Shown piece after piece: positions 1 to 9,500 of a stretch of DNA of 64,000 bases. The notes under the pieces are model-generated. The model was not told the DNA's origin, made no database searches, and saw only the letters and a list, made by a program, of their open reading frames with translations. The DNA comes from an uncultured Clostridia bacterium (GTDB taxonomy: Bacteria > Bacillota > Clostridia > Christensenellales > Pumilibacteraceae): positions 235,501 through 299,500 of the forward strand of contig CAMWLQ010000001.1 in the NCBI GenBank assembly GCA_947175195.1. The letters are read 5' to 3'. Made by a program: the position numbers and the translations under genes. Position 1 is the first letter of the stretch. Each line of letters opens with the position of its first letter.

Positions 1-1041
1 CGTCCAAAACCGCAAATTCAAAATACAATCGCACACGCCGAATATGGAAAGAATAAACAGCGCGAGCGGGAACACCACCGCCGCTATGCCTATCAAGCCG
101 AAAACGATATACGCCGCTATCCGCGCTTTGCCCTTGAACAGTGCGGCAAAGTAGCCCAAAACGGTGTAGCACCCGAACGCGGCGGGCAACGTACAAAATG
201 CGTGCATCACCGTTGCCGACAGCGCGTCGTACCCGCTGAAAAATCCGAGAAGAATGCCAGTTACCGTCGCGGGCAACGCCATAGTCCAAATAAATGAGCG
301 CGGCAACCTCATATCCCCTATCCGCGCGGCAAAACGCGAATTGCCACGCCCGCCAAGCCTGCCGTTAAACAACGCCGCGATAAAGAAACCCACAAAGCCG
401 AGTACCGCGCCGCAGTGAATACAGTGGTACCAACCGTATGTGTCAAACTCGTCCTTAGCCCATTCGGATAGACTCTTCGTCGCCGCCTCGGCGTAGCCGT
501 CGTCGGTCGGCTTAAGCTTTACCTCATCGAGCTGCGGCTTTTCGGAATCGTAATAGTCGCGGGCAAAGTAAGATATTACAGGGTCGTCACGCTCGTTAAT
601 AACGTACCGCGCCGCTATATCGCCAATAGGCATACCCTCGGCGGCGCGCACGATACCGACGCCCGCGAACGCGCCGAGTACGGCAAAGCATGCCGCGACC
701 GCCACGGCAAGCAAATACTGCGACGAACAAAACTGCACGCACACAGCCAAGCCGCAAAACGCAAAAAACAAAGTTACGCAATATATAACAGTCAAAATAT
801 CGTAATTGAGCGAAAGCGACAGCACGCCGTAAACCACGATACAGCCGAGCGGAAGATACGGTCCGAAACGCTTATATAATATGTATAACAGCGGCAACAC
901 TACGGGAAGAATAAGTATCGCCGTAGACGGCATTGCGCCCGCCGCCATAAGCAGGAACGGAATAATAAAGTACAGCAAAATCTCGCACACCCCCGGCGGC
1001 GATTTGAGTTCGGGATTAACGTTTACATTGCTGTTTTCCAC
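1..1041 (-). CDS. DUF2232 (YybS-like) membrane protein, 3' end outside window
   Basis: Integral membrane protein of unknown exact role. An open frame of 347 codons runs from a GTG at 1039-1041 to the window edge with no stop. It starts MENSNVNVNPELKSPPGV, followed by closely packed hydrophobic segments, a hydrophilic stretch (about residues 130-180), then three or four more membrane segments ending ..YFAALFKGKARIAAYIVFG. This architecture matches DUF2232/YybS. In Firmicutes this gene commonly precedes gdpP and rplI, so those are expected just beyond the left edge (inference). The GTG lies only 6 nt after a consensus -10 box, so the mRNA is probably leaderless. There is no Shine-Dalgarno. An upstream ATG at about 1047-1049 is in another frame and stops after eight codons. 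Confidence 0.75.
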   Translation of the reverse strand, partial: MENSNVNVNPELKSPPGVCEILLYFIIPFLLMAAGAMPSTAILILPVVLPLLYILYKRFGPYLPLGCIVVYGVLSLSLNYDILTVIYCVTLFFAFCGLAVCVQFCSSQYLLAVAVAACFAVLGAFAGVGIVRAAEGMPIGDIAARYVINERDDPVISYFARDYYDSEKPQLDEVKLKPTDDGYAEAATKSLSEWAKDEFDTYGWYHCIHCGAVLGFVGFFIAALFNGRLGGRGNSRFAARIGDMRLPRSFIWTMALPATVTGILLGFFSGYDALSATVMHAFCTLPAAFGCYTVLGYFAALFKGKARIAAYIVFGLIGIAAVVFPLALFILSIFGVCDCILNLRFWT

Positions 1042-1047
1042 GCAGCC

Positions 1048-1076
1048 ATTATACCACAAAATAATGCGTAAATCAA
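1048..1076 (-). promoter_or_regulatory. Consensus promoter giving a probable leaderless GTG mRNA
   Basis: TTGATT (1071-1076), 17-bp spacer, TATAAT (1048-1053). Only 6 nt separate the -10 box from the GTG of the DUF2232 gene, so transcription should begin at or next to the start codon. Confidence 0.7.
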
Positions 1077-1149
1077 CACCGACTGTATGAATATTAAAAT
1101 GCGGAATGACAATAATAAATATATTGACACTTTTTATTAGGAGTAAATC

Positions 1150-1452
1150 ATGTACGATCTTAAATGCGGACAAAAAAATTGCAAGCACAACCACGGCTAC
1201 TGCTGCTGTGCAAAGGACATAGCCGTATCGGGCGGCACGCGCTGCACCACTTATGAGGAATGCGAGGGCGGCTGCGACTACAAAACGGAAACCTCCGCCG
1301 AATTCAGCAAACCAGACTTTTCGGTTGACACGTGCGTAGCGTGCAACGCGCCCTGCCTATTCAACCGCGCGGCAAAATGCATAGCCAACGGCATAACGGT
1401 ATCCACCGCCGACGACGGCACTGCGGAATGCTTGACGTTTATTAAGAAGTAA
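1150..1452 (+). CDS. DUF1540 domain protein with two Cys-rich modules
   Basis: Small cysteine-rich protein (100 aa), likely metal-binding. DUF1540 proteins are common in Clostridia and their function is not established. The first module holds C6, C11, C18-C20, C32, C38 and C42. The second (about residues 60-98) follows the DUF1540 pattern C-x2-C-x3-C-x7-C-x-A-x-G-I-x-V, ending C-L-T-F. The start is set by AGGAG at 1139-1143, six bases before ATG. It is monocistronic: a divergent promoter lies upstream and a terminator follows at 1483. Cys content and the tail motif make the family call fairly safe; the metal is inference. Confidence 0.8.
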   Translation: MYDLKCGQKNCKHNHGYCCCAKDIAVSGGTRCTTYEECEGGCDYKTETSAEFSKPDFSVDTCVACNAPCLFNRAAKCIANGITVSTADDGTAECLTFIKK

Positions 1453-1482
1453 CACTAAGACCAAAAATAATTTAAACCAAAA

Positions 1483-1506
1483 ACAGCCCGCTTGGGCTGT
1501 TTTTTA
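1483..1506. terminator. Bidirectional intrinsic terminator
   Basis: ACAGCCC (1483-1489), 4-nt loop, GGGCTGT (1494-1500), with a T run on the + strand and an A run before the stem. It sits between the convergent DUF1540 gene and the Mrr-type nuclease gene and can serve both. Confidence 0.85.
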
Positions 1507-2529
1507 TTCTCTTAATTGTTGTATAAGTATGTCCCTATTCCATAATGTTATTGGTTTTTTACTTTCTTTTGCCAGTGTAATTGCAGAAGTTTGAAAATAA
1601 TTATTAGTTATTACCATTCCTTTTGTGAGGTTATAATGTTCAAAACCACCAAGAACTTCTTGAACCGCCCGTAAAGACACTTTTTTTGAATATCGTTTTA
1701 ATTGTATTCCAATCCTTTCTGTTCCAGTAGTAATAATAAGGTCAATTCCCCAGTCCCCCGACGTAGGTGTTCTATATGTATTGTAACCTTTCCGTTTAAA
1801 ATATTGTTCCATATATTTCTCAAATTGTTCGCCAGTCATATTATCTACTTTTTGAATGGGGGTCATCGTCGTATTTTGCATTGTTTTATTTTGTTGCGTT
1901 TTTTTCCTTTGATATACCTCCGACAAATAATCCCATTGCGCCACACAATCACGCACGTTTTGTTCTCTATAATTTCTTTCTTGTTTGTAAATCGTTTTTT
2001 CTAAATCTATATCTTGCATACGCGTTTCGGGATATGACACCGACTCAATAACAATATTTTTAATTACATTATCATCATTAACATTGATATTCTCGTCAAA
2101 GTTACATGTATAAGTAGTATCCGTTTGACGTTTTCTATTCACTCTTTTTCTCCGTCTTGGAACAAAAACAGTCATAACAAATGTAATGATTGGCATAAAT
2201 GATAAAACCATTGATATAACAATAAAATAAAATATTATTTTCGATATACTGTCACCATATATACTATCACTATATATACCAATCAACAAACCATATCCAA
2301 TAATACTATTGACAAAAAGAAATAAACTAATTATTAATAGCGCAATAAACCGTTTAGAATGCTTTTTGCAAAACTCTGTTTGTTGTGTAATATTCTTTGC
2401 TCCAAACTTGTTTAATTTATAAAGAACTATGACAGCATAAACAAAAACTATATAAATCAATATAGCGACAATAATGCCATATGTTAGTAAAAAATTTTTC
2501 ATATGTTGTATAATCTCCGCTAAATGCAT
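1504..2529 (-). CDS. Membrane-anchored Mrr-like restriction endonuclease
   Basis: Predicted nuclease tethered to the membrane. Hydrophobic helices occur at about residues 13-37, 62-84 and 93-122, then a basic and hydrophilic linker. The Mrr_cat-type PD-(D/E)xK domain fills the last 110 residues: SGDWGIDL (D263), IGIQLKRYSKK (Q276, K278) and a C-terminal region resembling restriction_endonuc/Mrr proteins. The catalytic D and QxK are intact. It overlaps the upstream membrane gene by 10 nt, so the two are probably translationally coupled. The first ATG has no clear Shine-Dalgarno; the next ATG (residue 10) has GGAG but at long spacing. The DNA is far AT-richer than the neighbours, suggesting acquisition. 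A defence role is inference. Confidence 0.75.
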   Translation of the reverse strand: MHLAEIIQHMKNFLLTYGIIVAILIYIVFVYAVIVLYKLNKFGAKNITQQTEFCKKHSKRFIALLIISLFLFVNSIIGYGLLIGIYSDSIYGDSISKIIFYFIVISMVLSFMPIITFVMTVFVPRRRKRVNRKRQTDTTYTCNFDENINVNDDNVIKNIVIESVSYPETRMQDIDLEKTIYKQERNYREQNVRDCVAQWDYLSEVYQRKKTQQNKTMQNTTMTPIQKVDNMTGEQFEKYMEQYFKRKGYNTYRTPTSGDWGIDLIITTGTERIGIQLKRYSKKVSLRAVQEVLGGFEHYNLTKGMVITNNYFQTSAITLAKESKKPITLWNRDILIQQLRE

Positions 2530-3266
2530 TTTTCTAAGATTGCTTTCAATTCATTCTGCGCATTTACAGTCTGCTGTTCCGTTGACAGTAAAATTTCATG
2601 CAATTCTGAAACTGACTTAGCTCTATCTATGTTTTTAGAAAATGCATCTAACTCTCTTGCCGCTTGCTTACGTTGTTCAGTCACTGCCCTAACCCATGAC
2701 ACAATAAATTGCGATATTTTTTCAATTTTCACACTCAATGTAGAATCATTATGACATTGTTGGGCTGCTGATTTATAACCTGTATTTATAAATATCATCA
2801 TCTCAGTTGTCATTTTTACCAATAAATTCATATTGCATGGGATATAATTAAAAAGTTGCATTTTATGAGCTGCGGTTAATAATTGTTCTCTAAGCATATC
2901 CATTTCTAAATTGTATAGTAACAAATCTTTCCCTTCTACTTTGTCATTAACAAGAATGTTTAATGGTTTTTTTAAGCTACTATACTGTGTTATGCCATCA
3001 CATATATCAGCTAACATAATTTGTTCGCTACGAATATTGTCCTTTATTTCTCTTTTTGTAGAAGCAAGCGTATATTTCTTATTTTGCAAAACAGCTATTA
3101 CACCTAAAACAATCGCGGCAATTCCACTAACCCAGCCGCTAATTGCTGTAAATATATTCGCACCACAGTTATTATATAAGCAAGCAAGTAAAACATTCAC
3201 AGCACATAAAATGACTGCTAAAATAGTTAGAGAAACCCATAGCGCTATATACTTTCCTTTGTTCAT
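2520..3266 (-). CDS. Two-TM membrane protein with helical cytoplasmic domain, partner of Mrr-like gene
   Basis: Unrecognised 248-aa protein. Two adjacent membrane helices (about residues 7-30 and 40-62) are followed by about 180 residues that look largely alpha-helical and soluble (charged, few prolines). This resembles the 2TM-plus-helical layout of SLATT-type effectors, but I see no family signature strong enough to name it. It is upstream of, and overlaps, the Mrr-like nuclease gene and shares its AT-rich composition. GGTGGAAG lies about 10 nt before the ATG. The pair probably forms one functional module; sensing or anchoring by this protein is inference. Confidence 0.6.
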   Translation of the reverse strand: MNKGKYIALWVSLTILAVILCAVNVLLACLYNNCGANIFTAISGWVSGIAAIVLGVIAVLQNKKYTLASTKREIKDNIRSEQIMLADICDGITQYSSLKKPLNILVNDKVEGKDLLLYNLEMDMLREQLLTAAHKMQLFNYIPCNMNLLVKMTTEMMIFINTGYKSAAQQCHNDSTLSVKIEKISQFIVSWVRAVTEQRKQAARELDAFSKNIDRAKSVSELHEILLSTEQQTVNAQNELKAILEKCI

Positions 3267-3447
3267 CCTAATTCTTCCACCTTTTGCTTAAAATTTTTTG
3301 ATTAATATTCGTTCCAAATGACCACTTGGTATTTTCAATATGTGTCATATGTTATAATTTTCTTTTACCTTTTCTATTTAAAACTCTGTTATAACATAGC
3401 ACAAAATCTTTTATACTCTAATCGTTGTACACATGTTAGGCGCAATA

Positions 3448-4392
3448 TTATGCTCCTGCGTCGATGTTCTTTTTCATCAGCTCGGCGAGTTGGAGATACT
3501 TTTTGATTACGGGCGAATCGGTGTATTTGGAGTATTCGCGCAGGTCAACAATTAACTCTTTAAGTTCGTTTACGTCGCGGCTTTTTACTACCTGCTCGGT
3601 GCGAGCGGCGGCGTTCCAGTTCATAAGATTTGTCGATTCGGGATAGCAATTCAACAGCGCGGTCGAGTATTCGCACACAAAGTCTACGTCGCCCTTTGCC
3701 ATGCGCTTTTCGAATACCTCGAATATATAATTGCGCCGCAAATCCATAAACGGCTTGTACCAGCCTAACAGCTTGTCCGCGCCGACAAGCTCTGCCTCGT
3801 CGCCTATCAGCATAGAGCCTTCCACCTCGCACGCCTCTTTATAAATCTTTTCCTCGTGCAGCATGGCAAAAAGCTTTTCGTCGTACTCCTCGTCCACGGG
3901 CTCGTTGGTCGCGTCCAAATAAAAATAGTACGTGTACCACAGCGCGCGCAAGTCCTTGAAAAGATTGCACACGCAGTACACCGCCGCGTACAGCGAAAGG
4001 CTGTCTATCGGCTGCCTATCGTCGGGCGGTATCACGCCGTTAAGCACAAGCTTATCAAACAGCGGCGAGCCGTAATCGTATTTGATAAAATACTTGCCGC
4101 CGCGCTCGTACCACCTGCCGCCCACCGCCAATACGTCGTTGGACGCCGCGGTATGTACAAATTCGGGCTTGCCCGCCTCGTAGTCGGGGTGGCGTTCGGG
4201 CTCTATCAAAAAGCAAATACCGTACTCGAAAAGCGTATTGCTCGGCTTTGCCGCATACTCGGGATAAACCGCGCACGCAAAGCAGTACAAATTGAACAGC
4301 AGCTCGCGCTTTAACTCGTACTTTAGGTCGCTGTCGCCCACGCGTTCAAACGTTGGCTCGAATAATTCTTTTATTGTTTGCAAAACTTCCAT
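3448..4392 (-). CDS. Conserved-looking hypothetical protein
   Basis: A 314-aa soluble, acidic protein that I do not recognise. It is rich in aromatic residues (several Tyr/Trp-containing helices such as WYTYYFYL near residue 160). No signal peptide or membrane segment is visible. AGGA sits about 10 nt before the ATG, and the gene follows the GNAT gene by 6 nt, so it is the second gene of a two-gene operon. Codon use is the GC-richer kind of the core genome, unlike the AT-rich pair next to it. No terminator is obvious in the AT-rich 180 nt after its stop. Confidence 0.6.
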   Translation of the reverse strand: MEVLQTIKELFEPTFERVGDSDLKYELKRELLFNLYCFACAVYPEYAAKPSNTLFEYGICFLIEPERHPDYEAGKPEFVHTAASNDVLAVGGRWYERGGKYFIKYDYGSPLFDKLVLNGVIPPDDRQPIDSLSLYAAVYCVCNLFKDLRALWYTYYFYLDATNEPVDEEYDEKLFAMLHEEKIYKEACEVEGSMLIGDEAELVGADKLLGWYKPFMDLRRNYIFEVFEKRMAKGDVDFVCEYSTALLNCYPESTNLMNWNAAARTEQVVKSRDVNELKELIVDLREYSKYTDSPVIKKYLQLAELMKKNIDAGA

Positions 4393-4398
4393 AATTTT

Positions 4399-5079
4399 CT
4401 ATTCCTTGTCCGCGCTTATCCAGTACGTAAAGCCGCGACCCTTTGTCAGCCCCAGCTTTTGCTGCAAAGCCATACTCGCGGGATTGTCCGTATACACGTC
4501 GCATACGGGTATGCGCCCGAACGTCATTACGTACGTTATTAAAAACTTTTCGAGCGCCGCCGCTATGCCCCGCCGACGGAACGGCTCGAACACCTCTAAC
4601 ATTCCCATGCTGCCGTCGCCGTGCCTGCCTATAAACCCCGCAAGCTTGCCGTTAGCTATCGCGCCGAATATGCCTTTTGTCCGCATAATGCCCTCGATAC
4701 GCTCAACCGTATATCCGCCGCCCGGGTTGTGGTAGGCGTCCAGCACGGTAGACGCAAGGCTGGGCGCAAGCCGCTTTATTTCCACGCCGTCGATAATATC
4801 GGGCAGCGGCGGCATAGGATTGAGATAAGCATAGGTATAGCACGGGTTTTGCGCGATACCCTCGGGCGCGCCTATCAAGCACACGTCGCCGCGTATGCCG
4901 TACTTATCCGCATAACGCGTATAGTCACGCTCGTCGGCAAACACGCATTTGTACCACTTGCCCATGCTTATAACCGCGGCGGTAGGCTCGTCAATAACCA
5001 CCTCGGCGTTTTCGTTATTCAGCGCGTCCTCTATGACCGCGCGTTCCACGGCGTACTTGCCGTCATCGAACATCTTCAT
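4399..5079 (-). CDS. GNAT family N-acetyltransferase
   Basis: Acetyl-CoA-dependent acyltransferase of unknown substrate, 226 aa. The GNAT fold occupies the C-terminal half. The acetyl-CoA-binding motif A is visible as VFEPFRRRGIAAALE, followed by VCDVYTDNPASMALQQKLG, the usual motif B region ending in a Gly-containing loop. The first 100 residues are a separate N-terminal part as in two-domain GNATs. The -10 box ends 9 nt before the ATG, so the leader is about 2-3 nt and no Shine-Dalgarno exists. A second ATG two codons on could also be used. It is first in a two-gene operon with the hypothetical gene. Confidence 0.8.
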   Translation of the reverse strand: MKMFDDGKYAVERAVIEDALNNENAEVVIDEPTAAVISMGKWYKCVFADERDYTRYADKYGIRGDVCLIGAPEGIAQNPCYTYAYLNPMPPLPDIIDGVEIKRLAPSLASTVLDAYHNPGGGYTVERIEGIMRTKGIFGAIANGKLAGFIGRHGDGSMGMLEVFEPFRRRGIAAALEKFLITYVMTFGRIPVCDVYTDNPASMALQQKLGLTKGRGFTYWISADKE

Positions 5080-5088
5080 AACAAAATA

Positions 5089-5117
5089 AGTTTACACTGC
5101 CGATTGCGAATTGTCAA
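5089..5117 (-). promoter_or_regulatory. Promoter of the GNAT operon, near-leaderless
   Basis: TTGACA (5112-5117), 17-bp spacer, TAAACT (5089-5094), then 9 nt to the ATG. The expected start of transcription leaves at most 2-3 nt of leader. Confidence 0.65.
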
Positions 5118-5137
5118 GTATATGTGCCGCAAACAAA

Positions 5138-5163
5138 ACGGCACCGCAGTTTTGCAGTGCCGT
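5138..5163 (-). terminator. Intrinsic terminator of the 5177-6328 gene
   Basis: On the minus strand ACGGCAC and GTGCCGT pair around a short inner GCA/TGC stem and are followed by TTTTGTTT. It ends transcription of the membrane-protein gene before the GNAT promoter. Confidence 0.8.
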
Positions 5164-5176
5164 AGTTGACTTTTGA

Positions 5177-6328
5177 TTATTTCTTTGTGGCAGCGGACAT
5201 AGCCTTGAGCAGTTTGCTAAGCGCCTCGTTAAGCCGCTTTTGCTGTTCGGGCGTTTTGTTTTCCGGTTTGGAGCGTTCCTTTTGCAGCAGCGTTGCCACG
5301 TCGCGCATTGTTTCGCGCGGTGCGCCCTCGCGGGAAATCTTTTCTATTTGCGCTATAACGTCGTCCGCGGACGATCCGCCCGTAGCGCCTGCAGTCGGTT
5401 TTGCTTGAGCCTGTTGAGCTTGCGCTTGTGCCTGAGCCTGAGCTTGTGCCGCGGCTTGCTGCGCTTTGGCTTGAGCAATCGCCTCCTCGCGCGCCCTGCG
5501 GCGAATTTCCTCGTCGCTCTCCTGCGGAGCGTCAGCCATTACAGCCACAGGCTCTTCGTAAGCATTTGCATTGCCGTACGCGGCTTGGGGCTCGGCGTAC
5601 ATGGGTTGTTCGTTATAGACCTCCGCTTGAGGCTCGGCATACGCGGCTTGCGGCTCATATGTGTTGGCTTGCGGCTCGTACGTTTGAGCGTTGTATGCGG
5701 ATTGCTGTTCGTAAGCGGGCTGTGCGGCTGCCGGCTGTTCTTGTTCGACACCGCCGTGCTGATCGCCGTCGATGACGGGCGCGAACTTGCCGTAGGTCTT
5801 GACCGCGCCGCCGTACACTACCTTGCCGATAATGCCGCCGATCAATGTAAGCAGTCCGCCCAATATATAAAGGAAAATGGGCGAAAGGTATATCGACATT
5901 GCCGCAAGAGCAGCGTCCGCAGGGGTTTTAGCCTCGGCAAAAAGCGGCACCAGTCCCGAAATCGGGGCGCAAATAAGCGTGGCGATAAGCGTAACCAGCC
6001 AAATCTTGGAAACAAGCGAATGTTTGAACGGCTCATCCACGCAAACCTGTTGTGAAACAAGCGTAGACGGCTTGACGTTGGTCATGCGCGCGGTCTTGTA
6101 CAAATTCTTGACCGATGCGGGCATGTTTTTCATTTGCACCACAGCCGTGTTGGGTTTTTGTACGGCGCGTTTCATATTGCCTTTAATCTTATTGAACGCA
6201 CCGCCGACAAGTCCCGCAATGAGCGCGACCGCAAACGCGACGATAACAACAGCCATAAGCACTATCAGCCACATATCGGCAGACAGCGTTAGCTGTTCGG
6301 TAAATAACTTACTGAGAAAATCCAGCAT
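5177..6328 (-). CDS. Membrane protein with Gln/Ala/Tyr/Pro-rich low-complexity tail
   Basis: Unknown 383-aa protein. One membrane helix near residues 16-40 is followed by a basic loop, two more helices at about 105-165, and then a long disordered stretch of repeated Y-x-PQA/Y-x-EPQ units and an AQAQ run (about residues 195-310). A charged helical C-terminus ends in lysines. The true start is the ATG at 6326-6328, preceded by AAGGAG at ideal distance; an upstream in-frame TTG is less likely. A TATAAT-like box lies upstream near 6390-6400 with a poor -35. The repeat tail is typical of scaffold-like proteins, but no function can be assigned. Confidence 0.65.
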   Translation of the reverse strand: MLDFLSKLFTEQLTLSADMWLIVLMAVVIVAFAVALIAGLVGGAFNKIKGNMKRAVQKPNTAVVQMKNMPASVKNLYKTARMTNVKPSTLVSQQVCVDEPFKHSLVSKIWLVTLIATLICAPISGLVPLFAEAKTPADAALAAMSIYLSPIFLYILGGLLTLIGGIIGKVVYGGAVKTYGKFAPVIDGDQHGGVEQEQPAAAQPAYEQQSAYNAQTYEPQANTYEPQAAYAEPQAEVYNEQPMYAEPQAAYGNANAYEEPVAVMADAPQESDEEIRRRAREEAIAQAKAQQAAAQAQAQAQAQAQQAQAKPTAGATGGSSADDVIAQIEKISREGAPRETMRDVATLLQKERSKPENKTPEQQKRLNEALSKLLKAMSAATKK

Positions 6329-6541
6329 TTTGCTCTCCTTTTTCCTCTTGTTATGCGGTCGCAAAACGACCTAACATACAAATCTTCTATTATAGTGTAA
6401 CATAAGATAATAAAAAAATCCACAGTTTTACAAAAGATTTTTGTTTTTATTTTCGTGTATTTACGCTGTTATTCGTTTTTTGTTGCGACGGCACGGTTTC
6501 GTTGCATTAAAATTTGCTCAACGACACTATTGTCGGATTAT

Positions 6542-9500
6542 TTACGGCTGTATCAGCTTGCCCGCGGCGAACGAATACAGCACCGCCTTCTTTACCTTGT
6601 ACGGCGTTACGCGCTCCACCGCCGCCGAGTACAGCTCCAGCTGCTTGCGGTAAGCGTTGTTGTTAAGCGACACGGGATTGCCAGTTTTGTAGTCAACTAT
6701 CGTAGCATTGCCGTCCTTGTCCACAATGAGCAGGTCGATAACGCCCTGAACAAGCACGTTGCCCGTTATCCCCTCGTCGCCGTACACCTGCGCAGCGGGA
6801 AGATTGACTATAAAGTACCGTTCCTTTGCTATAAACGCACTGCCTGCGGTCAGCTCCTTCATTGCCGCGACCGCCGTCGCTATTTCGCGCTCGTCAACAA
6901 GAGAGAAATTTTCGCAAGTCCGCCGCAGTTCGTCCATATCGAAATCGACAAAATCCGCAAGCTCCATCGCGCGGTGGTACGCCGTGCCGCGCAGCATACT
7001 CGCCGCACTGTCGCCGTTTTTGTCTTTTTCGTTTTTGTCCGTGTCGCGGTCGTCAACGGTAAGCACCTTTGTGTGAGCGGTATAGTCGCCCTCCTCCCAC
7101 TCGTCGTGCGCGACCGCGGTGACGCACGTCTTGACGGGCAGCGCGCATTTAAGGCGCAAGGCGTTATACTCCTCGACCTGCTTGTGCCGAGCGGACACCG
7201 CCGCCGCTATACTCCCGTCGTAGGGGCGCAATTCCTCGACGTCGCCGATAGGTACGGGCTTTACGTCTATCTTGTCGGGCGTGAGCCTGCTCAAAAAGTT
7301 CATCATGCACTTGCTGTCCTCGGGCGCGACGGGCGCGAACGCGCTTTTTTTGCCGCACACTATAAGCTCGCGCTTTGCGCGCGTGAGCGCAACGTAGAAC
7401 AGGCGCAACTCCTCCGCGCGTTGCCTATCCGAATAGGTAAGGTTTTCCACCATCCACGGCGCGGACTTTTTGAGCAAATGCGTGTCCTCGTCTGGGATTT
7501 TTACAAACACGCCGTTTTCGGAAATAAGCACGCGCTTTTCCTTGTCCGTATTGCTGAACTGCTTGTTGGTGTCGGCGACTATTACCAAATCGTACTCCAA
7601 GCCCTTGGACGAATGCATGGTGGTAATAGCCACTGCGTCGCCGCCGCCAGACGCGGACAGCTCTATATTATTGCCGTCAAAGTAGGTCAAAAACGCATGC
7701 ATATCGCAAGCGCGGTCGGCAGCAAAACGTATAAGCGCGTCCACCGCCGCGGCGCTGCCGCCCTGCTCGTACACCTGCTGAAAATAATCTATTTCCGATG
7801 TGATAAACCCGAGCACGTCGGCGCAGTCATGATTGATAGCAAAATCAACTATCTTGTCGCGCGCGGCAATGAATTTGTCCACCCTATCTTTAAGCTCGCC
7901 GTTGTAGGCGTTTACCTTTTGCCAAAACGCATAATTGACGCGTTGTCCCGACCCGATCGGCTTGACAAACGCGGCGCGGCACGCCGACTCGCCCTCGGCT
8001 GCAATGCGGGCAAGCTCCTCGTCCGAAAAACCGCCCATAGCCGAGCGCATTGCGGTATACAGCGCTATGTCGTCCAGTCGGTTGTCCGCACAGCGCAAAA
8101 TGTCCATAAGCGCGACAACCTCGGGGAATGACTTGGCGCTGCTGCGTTTTTCCAAGCAATACTTGACCGAGCGCCTGTCCAGCTCCCTGCCGAGCGCCAC
8201 GCAAAAGCGCGACTTGACCGAGCGCACAAGCACGGCGATATTGCCCACCTTGGGCGCGGGGCTGCGCGTTATGTATTCGAATATGCAGTCCGCCACAAGC
8301 TCGGCTTGGCTGTCGTCATCCACCGCGGCAACGGCGTCGGTAACTACCGAATATCCGTCGCGCTTTTCCTGACCGTTCCCCTCGCTCGGCACGGCAACGG
8401 TATCGATTTGCGTAGGCTCGTCATCACTCTCGTCCACTGCGTAAAACGCCGTTTTACCGTCCGTTATACTCTTATTTCCCCACACCAAACGCTGCGCGGC
8501 GTCGCTGTAATCCACGCCGCCAAAATCCTTTGTCATAACGCCGTCAAACACCGAATTGACAAAGTTTATAACAGCCTCCGACGAACGGAAATTGTCCGTG
8601 AGCGGAATGTGCGTGTAGTGCGGACTGGCTATCGCGCGCTTAAAATGCTCGGGCGAACAGCGGCGAAAGCCGTATATCGATTGCTTAATATCGCCCACCA
8701 CAAACATTTCCGCTCCCGCCGCCCTGAAACATTCGGCTATTGCCGACTGCAGCGGGTTGACGTCCTGAAACTCGTCTATAAACACGTACTTGATATTTTC
8801 GGTAATACCGCTCAAACACTCACTGTCGCGCAGCACGTTGTACGCACCGTGTTCGAGGTCGGAATAATCTATCTTGCCGAGCGATCTTTTGCGTTCGGCG
8901 TAACGCTGCAACGCGTCCGCCGCAACGGCGCGCAGCGCGAATGAATACGGCGCGCTCTCCACCGCCTTGGCGTTTTCCGTTTCGACAATAAACTCGCGGA
9001 ATTTTTTGCACCGCGTTTTCAAATTCTTATACTGCTCGTTAAGCTCGTCGGTATAATCGTGCCGCGCCTTGTGGCTGGTATACGTTATCGTGTCGGTTAT
9101 GCCGTCCATATAAGCGAGCATATCGTCGGCGCCCATGACGTGCTTTTCCATGCCAGCGGCGGCAAGGTCGAGCTTGAGCGCCGATATTTTTTTGGCAATA
9201 GCCTCGCGGCGTGACGTTACGATACCGTCGAGCTCGGCAAAGTACGCGTCGTCCGCGCGAGTATCGGCAAGGTATGCTTGCGGGTCGGGCATTGTTAGCG
9301 CAAACTCCAAAATGTCGCCCACCGCCGCCTTTACTCCGTCGTCGCTCCGACCCACGCAAAGCATGTCGTACATTGTCATAAAGCAGGGGTCGGCGGCGTT
9401 CCACGCGCACTCCACCGCGTCCGACACGACGCGCTGCTTGATTGCGTCCGCCTCACATTCCTCGCAAACCGCCGCGGACGGGTCGAGGTCGGCGGCAAAA

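Noticed and set aside
3318..3506. Possible 62-aa hydrophobic small protein on +
   Set aside because: No ribosome-binding site, ends inside the opposite-strand gene at 3448, biased by AT-rich DNA.
6455..8131. 558-codon open frame on the + strand
   Set aside because: It lies wholly antisense to addA, whose helicase motifs are unmistakable; GC-rich codon bias creates long antisense frames throughout the window.
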